DNA from: CAITWF01 sp038231575
Lineage (GTDB): Bacteria > Verrucomicrobiota > Verrucomicrobiia > Opitutales > Opitutaceae
Assembly: GCA_038231575.1 (NCBI GenBank)
Contig: JBBRLB010000005.1
Location: 13,558-77,557, forward strand
Reading direction: 5' to 3'
Length of the DNA: 64,000 nt
A program made the translations under genes and the position numbers. Positions 26,191 to 34,544 of this stretch are shown here, in pieces. The notes beneath the pieces are model-generated. The model ran no database searches. It saw only the letters and a program-made list of their open reading frames with translations, and had not been told where the DNA came from. How positions within the stretch are numbered: the stretch's first letter is position 1; the number at the start of each line of letters is the position of its first letter.

Positions 26191-26276
26191 AAATAATTTT
26201 GGTGCCGCTTGGCCGGCCGGCCCGCGTCGACGCCGCGTCGCTTCGTCGCGTTTCGCCGGCGCCCGGGCGGTCCGAA

Positions 26277-26783
26277 TCAAATTTTCGAAAATCTCTCCCC
26301 GAGTTTTCCGATGCTGTTCGTGGGCAATTGGCGGCCCGTGCGATCCACCTGCGGGACTTCGCAGGTCACCCAATAGTCGTGCAGCACTTTCAACTGCTGG
26401 CAGAGTCCCGCGAGTGAGTTGGGCTTCACGTGATACGAGGTGGCCCCGAGCAGGTAGGCCCGTTTGATGTCATCCAAATCGCGGGAGGCCGTCAAAACCA
26501 CGGTGGGAGTGACCGCGCACTCCGGGTGGCTCCGGAGATGTTCCAGCACGGCGAAACCGTCGATGCCCGGCATTTTCAAATCCGTGGTGATGAACGTGGG
26601 ATATTCAAACACCGTGCGATCGGAATATTTTCCCTCGCCCATCATGTAGGCGATGGCCTCCGCCCCGCCGTTGAGCGTGTGAATCGGCTCTTTCACCCCG
26701 ATCGACCGAAAGGCTTTCTCGATCAGGATCAAATCGTTCGGGTCATCATCGATGACCACGATGGTGGAATGATAGTTTTTCAT
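26277..26783 (-). CDS. Single-domain response regulator (Rcp1-like receiver)
   Basis: A 168-residue receiver with VIDDDPND at the acidic pocket, phospho-Asp in ITTDLKMPG and Lys in YHVKP. It aligns along its whole length with the receiver at 209-715 and, like it, follows a cognate kinase. It has no output domain. A copy of the shared motif lies 49 bp upstream, in the end of the kinase gene, so it may be expressed both with the kinase and on its own. Confidence 0.93.
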   Translation of the reverse strand: MKNYHSTIVVIDDDPNDLILIEKAFRSIGVKEPIHTLNGGAEAIAYMMGEGKYSDRTVFEYPTFITTDLKMPGIDGFAVLEHLRSHPECAVTPTVVLTASRDLDDIKRAYLLGATSYHVKPNSLAGLCQQLKVLHDYWVTCEVPQVDRTGRQLPTNSIGKLGERFSKI

Positions 26784-26830
26784 GGCGGAAAAGGGTCGAG
26801 GGCGAGTGTGCGGCGGAAGGCGGCCGGAAA

Positions 26831-27817
26831 CTATGGGGTGTTGTCCGCGGCGTTCGGCGCCGGTGGCCGGGTCGAGGTGCGCGCGCGGCCGGTGATTTCC
26901 GGCGGGGCCTTGGCCAACTCGATCCAGAAGCGACTGCCACGGCCAGGCGTCGATTCCACGCCGACCCGCCCGCCCATGCGCTCGATGCCTTTCTGCACAA
27001 TGGCGAGGCCGATGCCCGTGCCCGGATATTTCTCCCCATGGAGGCGGGTGAACAACCCGAAGATCTGTTGGTGGTGTTCGGCGGCGATGCCCAGGCCGTT
27101 GTCTTCGACCCACACGCGAACCACCCCGGCTCGCTCCTCGGTGCGCAACCCGACGATCGGCGGCACGCCCGGTCGGGAAAATTTCAGGCCGTTGCTCACG
27201 AGATTAAACAGCACTTGGGCCAGCATCGACTCGTGCGCCCGCACCGCCGGCCACGGGCCGGGGCACTCGAGGCGCCCGTGACTCTCCTCCAGCTCTTTTT
27301 GCAACCGCGTCTGCAGTGACTCCACAATCGCACTGAGACTGGCGGTGGACATTTCCACCGCCTGCTGGCTGATGCGACTGAAGGCCAGCAGGTCGCTCAA
27401 GAGGGCATCCATGAACTGGGCCGAGCGATTGATGCGGTCCGCGTAGTCCCGGCCCGTGGCGCTCAGCGTGCTCTCCGTGTCCTCCGTCAGCAACGTGGCA
27501 AAGCCCTGCATGGATCGCAGTGGCGCCCGCAAGTCGTGCGCGACGGAATAAACAAACGCTTCCAACTGCCGGTTGGTCGCGATCAGTTCTGCCGTGCGCA
27601 CGGCGACAACGCGTTCGAGTTTTACCGCCCGTTCATCCAATTGCGCCTGCGCCAGCCGCAGCTCGTCCTCGGTTTCCTCGTGCGCCCTGATCTCCGCCTG
27701 CAGCCGGGCATTGGCCAAGGCCGCGGCCGCGGTGAGTTCATGGTCCCGCCTCGCCGCGAGCATGCGTGCCTCGTTCAGCGCGATCGTCTGCTCGTAGGGC
27801 TTCATCAGGTTGGTCAT
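26831..27817 (-). CDS. Soluble sensor histidine kinase
   Basis: About 328 residues: a long N-terminal coiled coil (residues about 10-95), HisKA with AFVYSVAHDLRAPLRSM, and a HATPase domain with LVSNGLKFSR, DNGLGIA and GTGIGLAIVQKGIERMGG. This is the core of a phytochrome- or Cph1-class kinase without its sensor domains, so a coiled-coil partner may bring the signal. The start is ATG 27817; GTG 27823 is also possible. It is paralogous to the partial kinase at 1-212. Confidence 0.9.
   Translation of the reverse strand: MTNLMKPYEQTIALNEARMLAARRDHELTAAAALANARLQAEIRAHEETEDELRLAQAQLDERAVKLERVVAVRTAELIATNRQLEAFVYSVAHDLRAPLRSMQGFATLLTEDTESTLSATGRDYADRINRSAQFMDALLSDLLAFSRISQQAVEMSTASLSAIVESLQTRLQKELEESHGRLECPGPWPAVRAHESMLAQVLFNLVSNGLKFSRPGVPPIVGLRTEERAGVVRVWVEDNGLGIAAEHHQQIFGLFTRLHGEKYPGTGIGLAIVQKGIERMGGRVGVESTPGRGSRFWIELAKAPPEITGRARTSTRPPAPNAADNTP
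26833..26846 (-). promoter_or_regulatory. Upstream motif, copy before the receiver gene
   Basis: On the - strand this reads GGACAACACCCCAT, followed by AG. It straddles the 3' end of the kinase gene and lies 49 bp before ATG 26783. Confidence 0.6.
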
Positions 27818-27849
27818 CTCCACAGTAAGCGGAGGCCTCTCCGGGTGCC

Positions 27850-27863
27850 ATGGGGTGTTTCCA
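27850..27863 (-). promoter_or_regulatory. Upstream motif, copy before the histidine kinase gene
   Basis: On the - strand this reads TGGAAACACCCCAT, 32 bp before ATG 27817. The core is intact; the first G is shifted by one base compared with the best copies. Confidence 0.6.
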
Positions 27864-27917
27864 CACCGGAGAAAATCCCAGCGGGCTGGCGGCCGCTTGA
27901 GTGGCGCCCCGCCGTCG

Positions 27918-28253
27918 TCAGAGGCCCCGCAAGACGCGGACTTCCGCCTGCAGGCGATCGACCTCGCGCCAGAGCCCGGCGATCAGCCGGAGAGTCTGGC
28001 GATCGAGGTGGTGCTCGCGTCGATAATTTTCGAAGCGGCGCAATTCGTAGAGGGCGTCGTCGTCGAACGTCAATTCGGCCCCAGGCCGCGCCCGCGCGTC
28101 GCCCAGCAATCCCAACTGGCAATAATACCGGAGCATCTCCGGATGCACGCCGCCCAGGCGCGCCGCGGCCTCCAGCGCGTAGATCGTCGGGCTCGCGGTG
28201 ATCACCTGCACCCGCGTGAGCGAATAGCTTTCCGGGACGGCGGGCTCATTCAT
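27918..28253 (-). CDS. cbpM: MerR-like chaperone modulator (CbpM-type)
   Basis: A 111-residue protein with a MerR-type winged helix (SPTIYALEAAARLGGVHPEMLRYYCQLGLLG) and a C-terminal helix (DRLQAEVRVLRGL). In the known pair, CbpM binds the J-domain of CbpA and inhibits it. It overlaps the DnaJ-like gene by ATGA, as expected for cbpA-cbpM. It could also act as a HspR-like repressor; the length and context favour CbpM. Confidence 0.8.
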   Translation of the reverse strand: MNEPAVPESYSLTRVQVITASPTIYALEAAARLGGVHPEMLRYYCQLGLLGDARARPGAELTFDDDALYELRRFENYRREHHLDRQTLRLIAGLWREVDRLQAEVRVLRGL

Positions 28254-29185
28254 GATTCACCTCGGGGTTTGAAGGGGGAGACTTTGGCGAGTTGCTCCCA
28301 CAGCGCGCGCTCTTCCGCCGCCACCGTGTCCGGCAGGCGAATCCGCACGGTCGCATGCAGATCGCCGCGCGTGCCGTCCTCTTGTGGCAGGCCGAGCCCA
28401 CGCAAGCGCAACTGGCTGCCGGGCGCAGTGCCGGGTGGCACGCGCAGGGACGTGGTGCCGTCCAGCGTGGGAATTTTCGCCTGCACGCCGAGCACCGCTT
28501 CCCACGGCGCCAGGTCGAGATCGCAGTGCAAATCGGCGCCCTGCACGCTGAAATCCGGATGGCGCGCGAGCCGCACGCGCAAATAGAGATCGCCCGCCGA
28601 GCCGCTCCCCGAGCCTTTCCCGCCCTGACCAGCGAGCCGGATGCGCTGGCCCTCACGCACCCCCGGCGGGATGCGGACCTGATACGTGTCCGTGCGATCC
28701 GGCGCGCCGTGGCCGCCGGGTCGTCGCAGCGTCAGCTTCCGGGCCGAGCCGCGCAGCGCTTCCTCGAGTGGCACCAGCAAATCCGCCTCGACGTCCCGCC
28801 CTTCCTGCGCAAAGGCCGCGCCGCTCGACCCGCCGCCGAAAAAAGATTCGAAGAAGTCGCTGAACCCGGTGCCGCCAAATTCAAATTCCGACTCGCCCGC
28901 GTGCGTGCGCGTCCGGCCGCGATGGCCACCGGCCGCGGCGGCGCTGCGGCCATCGTCCTGCCAGTTCGCGCCGAGTTCGTCGTAGCGCCGGCGCTTTTCC
29001 GGGTCGCTCAACACTTCGTAGGCCTCGTTGATCTCCTTGAACTTCGCTTCTCCCGCGATTTTGTTTTTCGCGACGTCGGGATGGTGGACGCGCGCGAGTT
29101 TGCGAAACGCCAGTTTGATCTCGTCGACGCTCGCGGTGCGGGCGACCCCGAGAGTTTCGTAGTAGTCTTGAAATTTAATGGCCAT
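28250..29185 (-). CDS. cbpA: DnaJ-class curved-DNA-binding chaperone (CbpA-type)
   Basis: A 311-residue J-protein. The J-domain spans residues 5-70 with the HPD motif (RVHHPDVAKN). A Gly/Phe-rich linker follows (FSDFFESFFGGGSSG), then two C-terminal beta domains (VRIPPGVREGQRIRLAGQG and LDLAPWEAVLGVQAKIPTLDG). The cysteine-rich zinc domain of true DnaJ is missing, which marks CbpA/DjlA-like co-chaperones. It works with DnaK in protein folding. The start is ATG 29185. Confidence 0.92.
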   Translation of the reverse strand: MAIKFQDYYETLGVARTASVDEIKLAFRKLARVHHPDVAKNKIAGEAKFKEINEAYEVLSDPEKRRRYDELGANWQDDGRSAAAAGGHRGRTRTHAGESEFEFGGTGFSDFFESFFGGGSSGAAFAQEGRDVEADLLVPLEEALRGSARKLTLRRPGGHGAPDRTDTYQVRIPPGVREGQRIRLAGQGGKGSGSGSAGDLYLRVRLARHPDFSVQGADLHCDLDLAPWEAVLGVQAKIPTLDGTTSLRVPPGTAPGSQLRLRGLGLPQEDGTRGDLHATVRIRLPDTVAAEERALWEQLAKVSPFKPRGES

Positions 29186-29494
29186 GAGACGCGACGCCGA
29201 AGCCGGCGCCACGGCGCGACTCTAGATGACGAAATACCATTGTGCCAGTAGGTCTATGCCTCACGGTGGCTAAAGAAGGAGGGCGGGCCCGCCACGAATC
29301 GAACAGGCGCCACGGCGTCTCGCCCATGGTTTGGCCGACACAGGCTGGATGCCGATGCCACATCCCGCAACCGAATGAGGAAGGGCGATGGTCGGAGGAT
29401 TACGACGGGGTGGGAAATCGCGCGGGTCGATTCGACCCGACGCGCCGTCCGCGCCGAAATGGAAGGCACAGCCAATCCCCTGCCCCCGCGGTCG
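29186..29494. other. Intergenic region, 309 bp
   Basis: Between the CbpA gene, which is transcribed away from here, and the 3' end of the receiver gene upstream of it. I see no gene, strong hairpin or motif copy. Confidence 0.4.
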
Positions 29495-29893
29495 CTATCG
29501 GACGCGATCAAACGCGTCCGATTCACCGGCCGGGAGCAGCTCGTTGACGGCGGTCATGAGGACTTCGCACGAAAACGGTTTGGCGAGCACGGTCGCCGCG
29601 CCCAGGGATTTCGCGAGGTGCAGGACGTTTCGCTCGTCATGCAGCGAGCCGCCGGTGATCGCGATGGCCTTCACGGGGGGATATTTCTCCTTCAGCTCCG
29701 CCAGCACCTCGAGCCCGCCTTTTCCCGGCATCATGAGATCCGTGATCAACAGATCGGCGTTGACCTTGGGATAAAGCTCCAGCCCCTCGTGGCCGTTGCG
29801 CGCCTCGATCACGGCGTGGCCATATCGCGTCAGGATGCGATGTAGCATCGTCCGGACGGCATCGTCATCTTCGATGATCAGGATGCGGGCCAT
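29495..29893 (-). CDS. Single-domain response regulator
   Basis: A 132-residue CheY/Spo0F-like receiver: IIEDDDAVR at the acidic pocket, phospho-Asp in LLITDLMMPG, and VLAKPF with the conserved Lys. No output domain. No kinase adjoins it. It is similar in form to receivers that act in phosphorelays. Confidence 0.92.
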   Translation of the reverse strand: MARILIIEDDDAVRTMLHRILTRYGHAVIEARNGHEGLELYPKVNADLLITDLMMPGKGGLEVLAELKEKYPPVKAIAITGGSLHDERNVLHLAKSLGAATVLAKPFSCEVLMTAVNELLPAGESDAFDRVR

Positions 29894-30002
29894 GGTCGTC
29901 GTTCGCTGCTTAATCTTCCCGGAGCGCGCGGTTTTTCATAACGGGGGCATCGGCCGGCGGCGGGTGAAAATTTCCCGGCCGGAGGGCGGCGCTAACAAGG
30001 GG

Positions 30003-30680
30003 CTAGTGGCTCGCGTAGAATTCCCGCGCCTGTGCGAGCAATTGCGCCTCGGTCAGGTGATGCTCGTCGACCACCACGGAGCCGACGACGCGTTTGGCGA
30101 GTTCCGGGTGGTGTTGTTTCAACCACGCTGAAAATTGAGTCATCTCGCTGCTGGTGCCCTTGCCGCTGCCGAAGAGCAGGATTTTCCCCGCGCCGTTCAG
30201 CACGCCCGCCACCGGCTCGAAGAAACTTTGCGGATCCGGCTTTTCCTGGCCGCGCGAAAACTCCTTGGCATGGGGCCCGTGGCGGGAAGAATCCGCCCGC
30301 GTATGCGGCCGAATCTGCTGCGGCGCGGCGCCGGGTTCAAACGAGCGATAAATGCGCGCCTCCCGATGATCGATCACGACGAGCCACTGCGTTTCTTTTT
30401 CGGTCGGGGCGGGGGCCACCGTGGCGGAGCGCTCGAGAAACCGGCGCAGCGCCATGAGATCGTCCGTCTCCGACACGTCTTTGTGGCGGGGGGCGTGCAA
30501 AATCAGGACGTGGCCATTGACGGTGACCTTGAGGTTGCCGTTGGGTTCGACGTCCACCTGGCCGAGGTGGCGAAACAACGCGTGCACATCGTGCCACGCC
30601 AGATTGTGCGAAAGCGGATGCTGAAAAATCGTGTTATACGTGCGCAAATGCGAACCCGTGAGCGGTGCAGTGGAATTCAT
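30003..30680 (-). CDS. BaeRF/host-attachment-like stress protein
   Basis: A 225-residue protein. The C-terminal two thirds has TQWLVVIDHREARIYRS, then HAKEFSRGQEKPDPQSFFEPVAGVL, LLFGSGKGTSSEM and VVGSVVVDEHHLTEAQLL. This looks like the eRF1-like BaeRF fold often named host-attachment protein; members are found near stress genes and no biochemical role is known. The first 90 residues (LSHNLAWHDVHALFRHLGQV) look like a small HicA-like domain. A motif copy lies 48 bp upstream. Confidence 0.65.
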   Translation of the reverse strand: MNSTAPLTGSHLRTYNTIFQHPLSHNLAWHDVHALFRHLGQVDVEPNGNLKVTVNGHVLILHAPRHKDVSETDDLMALRRFLERSATVAPAPTEKETQWLVVIDHREARIYRSFEPGAAPQQIRPHTRADSSRHGPHAKEFSRGQEKPDPQSFFEPVAGVLNGAGKILLFGSGKGTSSEMTQFSAWLKQHHPELAKRVVGSVVVDEHHLTEAQLLAQAREFYASH

Positions 30681-30728
30681 GATTTATATAGAGCTGCGCA
30701 AAGATGCGCCCAAAGTTGAAACCGGCCT

Positions 30729-30742
30729 ATGGGGTGTAACCC
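30729..30742 (-). promoter_or_regulatory. Upstream motif, best-match copy before the BaeRF-like gene
   Basis: On the - strand this reads GGGTTACACCCCAT followed by A, 48 bp before ATG 30680. It is identical to the copies at 32193 and 54914. Confidence 0.7.
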
Positions 30743-30797
30743 GGACAGGCCGCTCGCGGCCGCGCGCCGCGTCACGTGTCTGGGCTGCTCACGCGCC

Positions 30798-30811
30798 GGG
30801 TAAGGCCCCAT
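30798..30811 (+). promoter_or_regulatory. Upstream motif, copy before csbD
   Basis: Reads GGGTAAGGCCCCAT, 107 bp before csbD and divergent from the copy at 30729-30742, with 55 bp between them. The spacing to the gene is longer than for other copies. Confidence 0.5.
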
Positions 30812-30918
30812 GGGCAGCGCCCAGCGAAGCGCGTAGGCTGGCAGCACTCCCCCTCTCGGTGGGGAGGATCCAGCCGTCAATTGGCGGCAAATCCGAAAAC
30901 CAAAAATTCACCACGAAC

Positions 30919-31131
30919 ATGCCAACGCTCGAATTCAAGGGCAACTGGAACATCACCAAAGCGAAACTAAAACAAAAGTGGGGCACGCTCACGGACGCTG
31001 ATCTCCACTACGTCGAGGGCCATCAGGAGAAATTATTCGGCCGCATTCAGGAGGCCACCGGCGAAACTCGCGAAACCGTGGTCACCGCGATCGAAAAATT
31101 CAGCGCGACCGAAAATACCCGCTTCATTTGA
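30919..31131 (+). CDS. CsbD-family stress protein
   Basis: A 70-residue CsbD/YjbJ-type protein. It has the family pattern GNWNITKAKLKQKWGTLTDADL and a following EGHQEKLFGRIQEATGETRE. CsbD is a general-stress protein of unknown function, controlled by SigB in Bacillus. The start is ATG 30919 because the family begins there; the frame stays open for about 290 bp upstream. Confidence 0.95.
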   Translation: MPTLEFKGNWNITKAKLKQKWGTLTDADLHYVEGHQEKLFGRIQEATGETRETVVTAIEKFSATENTRFI

Positions 31132-31157
31132 ACCCACCCCCCGCGGGGCGGTCGCGG

Positions 31158-31356
31158 AAATTATCAACCATCACCCCGCGCCTCATGAACGCGGTCACCA
31201 CGCCGTTGCGGTTCACGAACGCGAGGGCGGGCCGGCTCGAGCCCAAGCAACTCGTCACGCACCGCTTCACACTCGCGGAGCTCCTGTAGGCCGACGACAC
31301 CTTCGGCAACGCGGACCGGAAACGCGCCTTGCAAGTAATCCTGACGAACGAGGAGG
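31158..31356 (+). pseudogene. C-terminal remnant of a zinc-dependent alcohol dehydrogenase
   Basis: The + frame through ATG 31185 reads MNAVTTPLRF, then RLEPKQLVTHRFTLAELL, a TAG stop at 31287-31289, then ADDTFGNADRKRALQVILTN. This matches the C-terminus of medium-chain zinc alcohol dehydrogenases (family pattern VxTVTTPMLL...LxPxxLVTHRF...AYDTFxxAxxxxALKVIL). About 65 codons remain, with no N-terminal catalytic or Rossmann domain. Similarity begins near 31158 and ends by about 31356. The rest of the region to 31684 shows no further gene. Confidence 0.75.
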
Positions 31357-31684
31357 TGCCGCGCCGGCCGCCCCGCCACTCCCCGCAAATCCTCCGCATG
31401 CGCCGACCGGATCGCCAGTTTTCGGACGCTCCCATTCCTCCCGCCTCGACGGGTAATGCGGCGAAATCCATCGTGATCGCGCGCGGGCAGCAGTCGGCAC
31501 TCTTTCGCGCCGACCCGGAGGCGTTTGAAGCGATCGCCTTCCGCTGGTGTTGCGGGAGGCCGGCTCGTTTCGGACACCGCTGCAAGGATCGTCCCGTGTG
31601 AATCCGTTTTGCACGGGCACGACACAGACGAACTCAAGCGACCGGGGGCGCGTCTGGAACCGATGCGAGGCCCGCGCGACGACC

Positions 31685-31698
31685 GGGTAACGCCCCAT
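31685..31698 (+). promoter_or_regulatory. Upstream motif, copy before the DUF3309 gene
   Basis: Reads GGGTAACGCCCCAT, 35 bp before ATG 31734. One base of the CACC core differs (CGCC). Confidence 0.62.
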
Positions 31699-31733
31699 AT
31701 GAGTCGCGGGCGCGATGTGTTATTTTTTCATGA

Positions 31734-31889
31734 ATGAACCCACTCCTGTTGATCATTGTTCTGATTCTCCTCTTCGGCGGCGGCGGATTTTATGTCGGCG
31801 GTCCCTCTTACGGCGGCGGAGGTCTCGGCCTCGTGCTCCTGATTTGCCTGATTATTTTCTTCATGGGCGGCTGGCGCTCGAAAAACTAA
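31734..31889 (+). CDS. DUF3309-type membrane miniprotein
   Basis: A 51-residue protein with two hydrophobic segments (PLLLIIVLILLFGGGG and GLGLVLLICLIIFFMGGW) around a short Gly/Tyr/Pro-rich loop (YVGGPSYGGG). This is the layout of DUF3309 (YqaE-like in size), small inner-membrane proteins common in stress-gene neighbourhoods. An overlapping ATG at 31730 is in another frame and is not the start. Function unknown. Confidence 0.85.
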   Translation: MNPLLLIIVLILLFGGGGFYVGGPSYGGGGLGLVLLICLIIFFMGGWRSKN

Positions 31890-31926
31890 CGCCCGCGCGC
31901 CCGGCGGGCTTTCGGGCGCTTCTCCC

Positions 31927-32118
31927 ATGGGGATAAAAATTCATCCTGTCGGTTCCGGCCGGCTTCGCGCTGGCGACGTGACGCGCACGATGGTCGATGC
32001 CCGCGCCCACGAATTCGCCGTGCTTGCCGGTCACGTTTCGCCGCACGTGATCCAAGCGAACCACGCACAGGCCAAACGCGAACTCACCTGCGAGACCGAT
32101 CCCGAGCGCCAAAAATGA
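31927..32118 (+). CDS. Small hypothetical protein
   Basis: A 63-residue reading frame. The second half (MVDARAHEFAVLAGHVSPHV, then QAKRELTCETDPERQ) looks like a compact helical domain of the kind seen in small DUF2934-like proteins next to stress genes. There is no clear ribosome binding site. I regard it as probable, not certain. Confidence 0.45.
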   Translation: MGIKIHPVGSGRLRAGDVTRTMVDARAHEFAVLAGHVSPHVIQANHAQAKRELTCETDPERQK

Positions 32119-32192
32119 AAATGGGTGCTCGATGCCATCCCGTCTTTCCACGCCTTTCCCGCATGATTTTCTCCGACTCCGCCCGGTTAGGT

Positions 32193-32206
32193 GGGTTACA
32201 CCCCAT
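32193..32206 (+). promoter_or_regulatory. Upstream motif, best-match copy before the kaiC operon
   Basis: Reads GGGTTACACCCCAT followed by AG. It is 41 bp before ATG 32248 and 191 bp before ATG 32398. Confidence 0.7.
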
Positions 32207-32247
32207 AGTCCACCGCGCCCGTTCAGTGCACCTTGGCTGGTGGAAAC

Positions 32248-34185
32248 ATGCGGGTGTTTTCCTGCGTAAAACGGCGCACTTGGTTTCCCCGTGAGTCCCC
32301 GGATTCCGACCCAGTTCGAAAATCGTCAGAGTCCCTTTATTCAAAAAAACTTCCCTTGTCCCTGCCGCCTTCCCCAGCTTCGCTCACTCCCACCCTCATG
32401 AAGCCACGTGCCTCCCGCCTCAGTCGAAAACGCCGCGCCAAGCTGGGCGCGGTTTCACTCATGCTGCCCAAGTGTCCGACCGGCATCCAAGGCCTCGATG
32501 AAATCACCGGCGGTGGCTTGCCGCGCGGCCGGCCCACGCTGGTCTGCGGCGGCGCGGGTTGCGGCAAGACGCTTCTCTCGGCGGAATTTCTCGTGCGCGG
32601 CGCCACCCAGTTCGACGAGCCGGGCGTGTTGATGGCATTCGAGGAAACGGAAAGTGAATTGAAGGCCAACGTCTCCTCGCTGGGGTTCGATTTGGCGGGC
32701 TTGGTCCGCCGCAAAAAAATCGTGGTCGATTACGTCCACATCGATCGCACGGAAGTTCAGGAGACCGGCGACTATGATCTGGAAGGGTTGTTCGTCCGCC
32801 TCGGCTATGCAATCGATTCGATTGGCGCCAAACGCGTGGTGCTCGATACGCTCGAAGTGTTGTTCGCCAGCCTGCCCAACGAGGCGATGCTCCGCGCCGA
32901 ACTGCGCCGGCTCTTCCGTTGGCTCAAGGACAAGGGCGTGACCGCCGTCATCACCGCCGAACGCGGGCGCGAAAATCTCACCCGTCACGGCCTGGAAGAA
33001 TATGTTTCCGACTGCGTCATCCTGCTCGATCACCGCGTCAACGATCAGATCGCGACGCGCCATCTGCGGGTGGTAAAGTATCGCGGCGCGCTGCACGGCA
33101 CCAATGAATTTCCGTTTCTGATCGGCGAGGAGGGCATCAGCGTGCTGCCGATCACGTCCCTCGCGCTGAATCACGAGGTGTCCAGCGAGCGCATTGCGAC
33201 CGGCATCCCCCGGCTCGACGCGATGCTCGGCGGCCTGGGTTTTTTCCGCGGCAGCAGCATCCTGCTCTCGGGCACCTCCGGCACCGGCAAGACGATCATC
33301 TCCGCCAACTTTGCCCACGCCGCCGGCCGCCGCGGGGAACGCACGCTGTTCTTCTCGTTCGAGGAATCGCCCAACCAGATCATCCGCAACATGCATTCCA
33401 TCGGGCTGCGGCTGGAGCCGTTGGTCAAAAAGGATCTCCTGCGGTTTCACTCGGCCCGGCCTTCGCTCTACGGCCTCGAGATGCATCTGGCCACGATGTT
33501 CAAGGAGATCGCGACCTTTAAACCCCATGTCGTGATCATCGATCCCATCACGAGCCTGATGGATCTCGGCATCGACTCCGAGGGCAAGGGCATGGTGACG
33601 CGGCTCATCGACTATCTGAAAGCCGGCCAGATCACTTCGCTCTTCACCAGCCTCACTCCCGGCGGCCAGGCCCCCCAGCAAAGCGAAGCCATCATGTCGT
33701 CACTGATGGACGCCTGGCTGCTGCTGCAGGACTTCGAGGGCAACGGCGAACGCAACCGCGTGCTCTACGTGCTCAAGGCGCGCGGCATGGCGCACTCCAA
33801 CCAAGTCCGCGAGTTTCTCATTTCCAATCACGGCATCGACGTCGTGGACGCCTACATCGGCGCCAGCGGCGTCTTGACCGGCTCCGCCCGCGTGGCCCAG
33901 GGCGATCTCGAGAAGGCCGCCGTGCTCACCAGCCAGCAGGAGGCCGCCCGCCTCAAACGCGAAGTGGAACGCAAACGTGGTTCCCTCGAACGGCAAATCA
34001 GCAGCCTGCGCTCCGAGTATGAGACCGAAGCCGCCGAATTGCGGCGCATCGCCGAACAGGTGGGCACAAGCACCCTTATGTTGACAACCGAACGGGCTGC
34101 GTCCGGCCGGTTGCGTCAGGCCGATGCCGCCAACGTGGCCGCCCACAAACGGAGTAAGCCGAAGCACGGGAGGAAGCACGGATGA
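32248..34185 (+). CDS. kaiC: KaiC-like double RecA-domain ATPase
   Basis: Up to 645 residues, with two KaiC/RecA domains. Numbering from ATG 32398, domain 1 begins at about residue 22 (Walker A GGAGCGKT, catalytic FEETE) and domain 2 at about 263 (Walker A SGTSGTGKT, FEES). The segment SEAIMSSLMDAWLLL aligns with the Ser-Thr autophosphorylation site of cyanobacterial KaiC, here Ser-Ser. The C-terminus is a coiled coil and a basic tail. Non-cyanobacterial KaiC proteins serve stress or timing roles. Start ATG 32248 matches the motif spacing; ATG 32398 is where recognisable sequence begins, so the first 50 residues are uncertain. Confidence 0.9.
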   Translation: MRVFSCVKRRTWFPRESPDSDPVRKSSESLYSKKLPLSLPPSPASLTPTLMKPRASRLSRKRRAKLGAVSLMLPKCPTGIQGLDEITGGGLPRGRPTLVCGGAGCGKTLLSAEFLVRGATQFDEPGVLMAFEETESELKANVSSLGFDLAGLVRRKKIVVDYVHIDRTEVQETGDYDLEGLFVRLGYAIDSIGAKRVVLDTLEVLFASLPNEAMLRAELRRLFRWLKDKGVTAVITAERGRENLTRHGLEEYVSDCVILLDHRVNDQIATRHLRVVKYRGALHGTNEFPFLIGEEGISVLPITSLALNHEVSSERIATGIPRLDAMLGGLGFFRGSSILLSGTSGTGKTIISANFAHAAGRRGERTLFFSFEESPNQIIRNMHSIGLRLEPLVKKDLLRFHSARPSLYGLEMHLATMFKEIATFKPHVVIIDPITSLMDLGIDSEGKGMVTRLIDYLKAGQITSLFTSLTPGGQAPQQSEAIMSSLMDAWLLLQDFEGNGERNRVLYVLKARGMAHSNQVREFLISNHGIDVVDAYIGASGVLTGSARVAQGDLEKAAVLTSQQEAARLKREVERKRGSLERQISSLRSEYETEAAELRRIAEQVGTSTLMLTTERAASGRLRQADAANVAAHKRSKPKHGRKHG

Positions 34186-34517
34186 AAGCCAAAACGAGGA
34201 AACGCGCTGCCTCCCTCCCTTCGCCCCCGCGGACGGTCCACCCAATCTGGCAACTGCGGCTCTATGTCACCGATCAGACGCTCAAATCGCAGACCGCCTT
34301 CAGAAACCTCAAACAGATCTGCGAAACCCACCTCAAGGGCCGCTATCGCATCCAGGTGATCGATTTGCTGAAGCATCCCCAGCTCGCCCGGGGCGATCAA
34401 ATTTTGGCGGTCCCGACGGTGGTGCGCCGCCTGCCCATCCCCGTGCGCACGATCATCGGCAATCTCTCCGATACCGAACGCGTGCTCGTCGGCCTCGATT
34501 TACGCGCCACGGGCTAA
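34182..34517 (+). CDS. kaiB: KaiB-like protein 1
   Basis: A 111-residue thioredoxin-like protein with the KaiB pattern: LRLYVTDQTLKSQTAFRNLKQICE, YRIQVIDLLKHPQLARGDQILAVPTVVRRLP, then IIGNLSDTERVLVGLDL. It has an N-terminal basic extension of about 20 residues. KaiB binds KaiC. It overlaps kaiC by ATGA. Confidence 0.92.
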   Translation: MKAKTRKRAASLPSPPRTVHPIWQLRLYVTDQTLKSQTAFRNLKQICETHLKGRYRIQVIDLLKHPQLARGDQILAVPTVVRRLPIPVRTIIGNLSDTERVLVGLDLRATG

Positions 34518-34544
34518 CCGAACATTCCCCTGAAAAATAAAAAA

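Noticed and set aside
29230..29260. CTGGCAC upstream of the CbpA gene as a possible sigma-54 promoter
   Set aside because: There is no GC at the correct -12 spacing.
31164..31698. Two - strand frames opposite the alcohol dehydrogenase remnant
   Set aside because: No recognisable domain, Arg-rich shadow composition, and the + frame explains part of the region.
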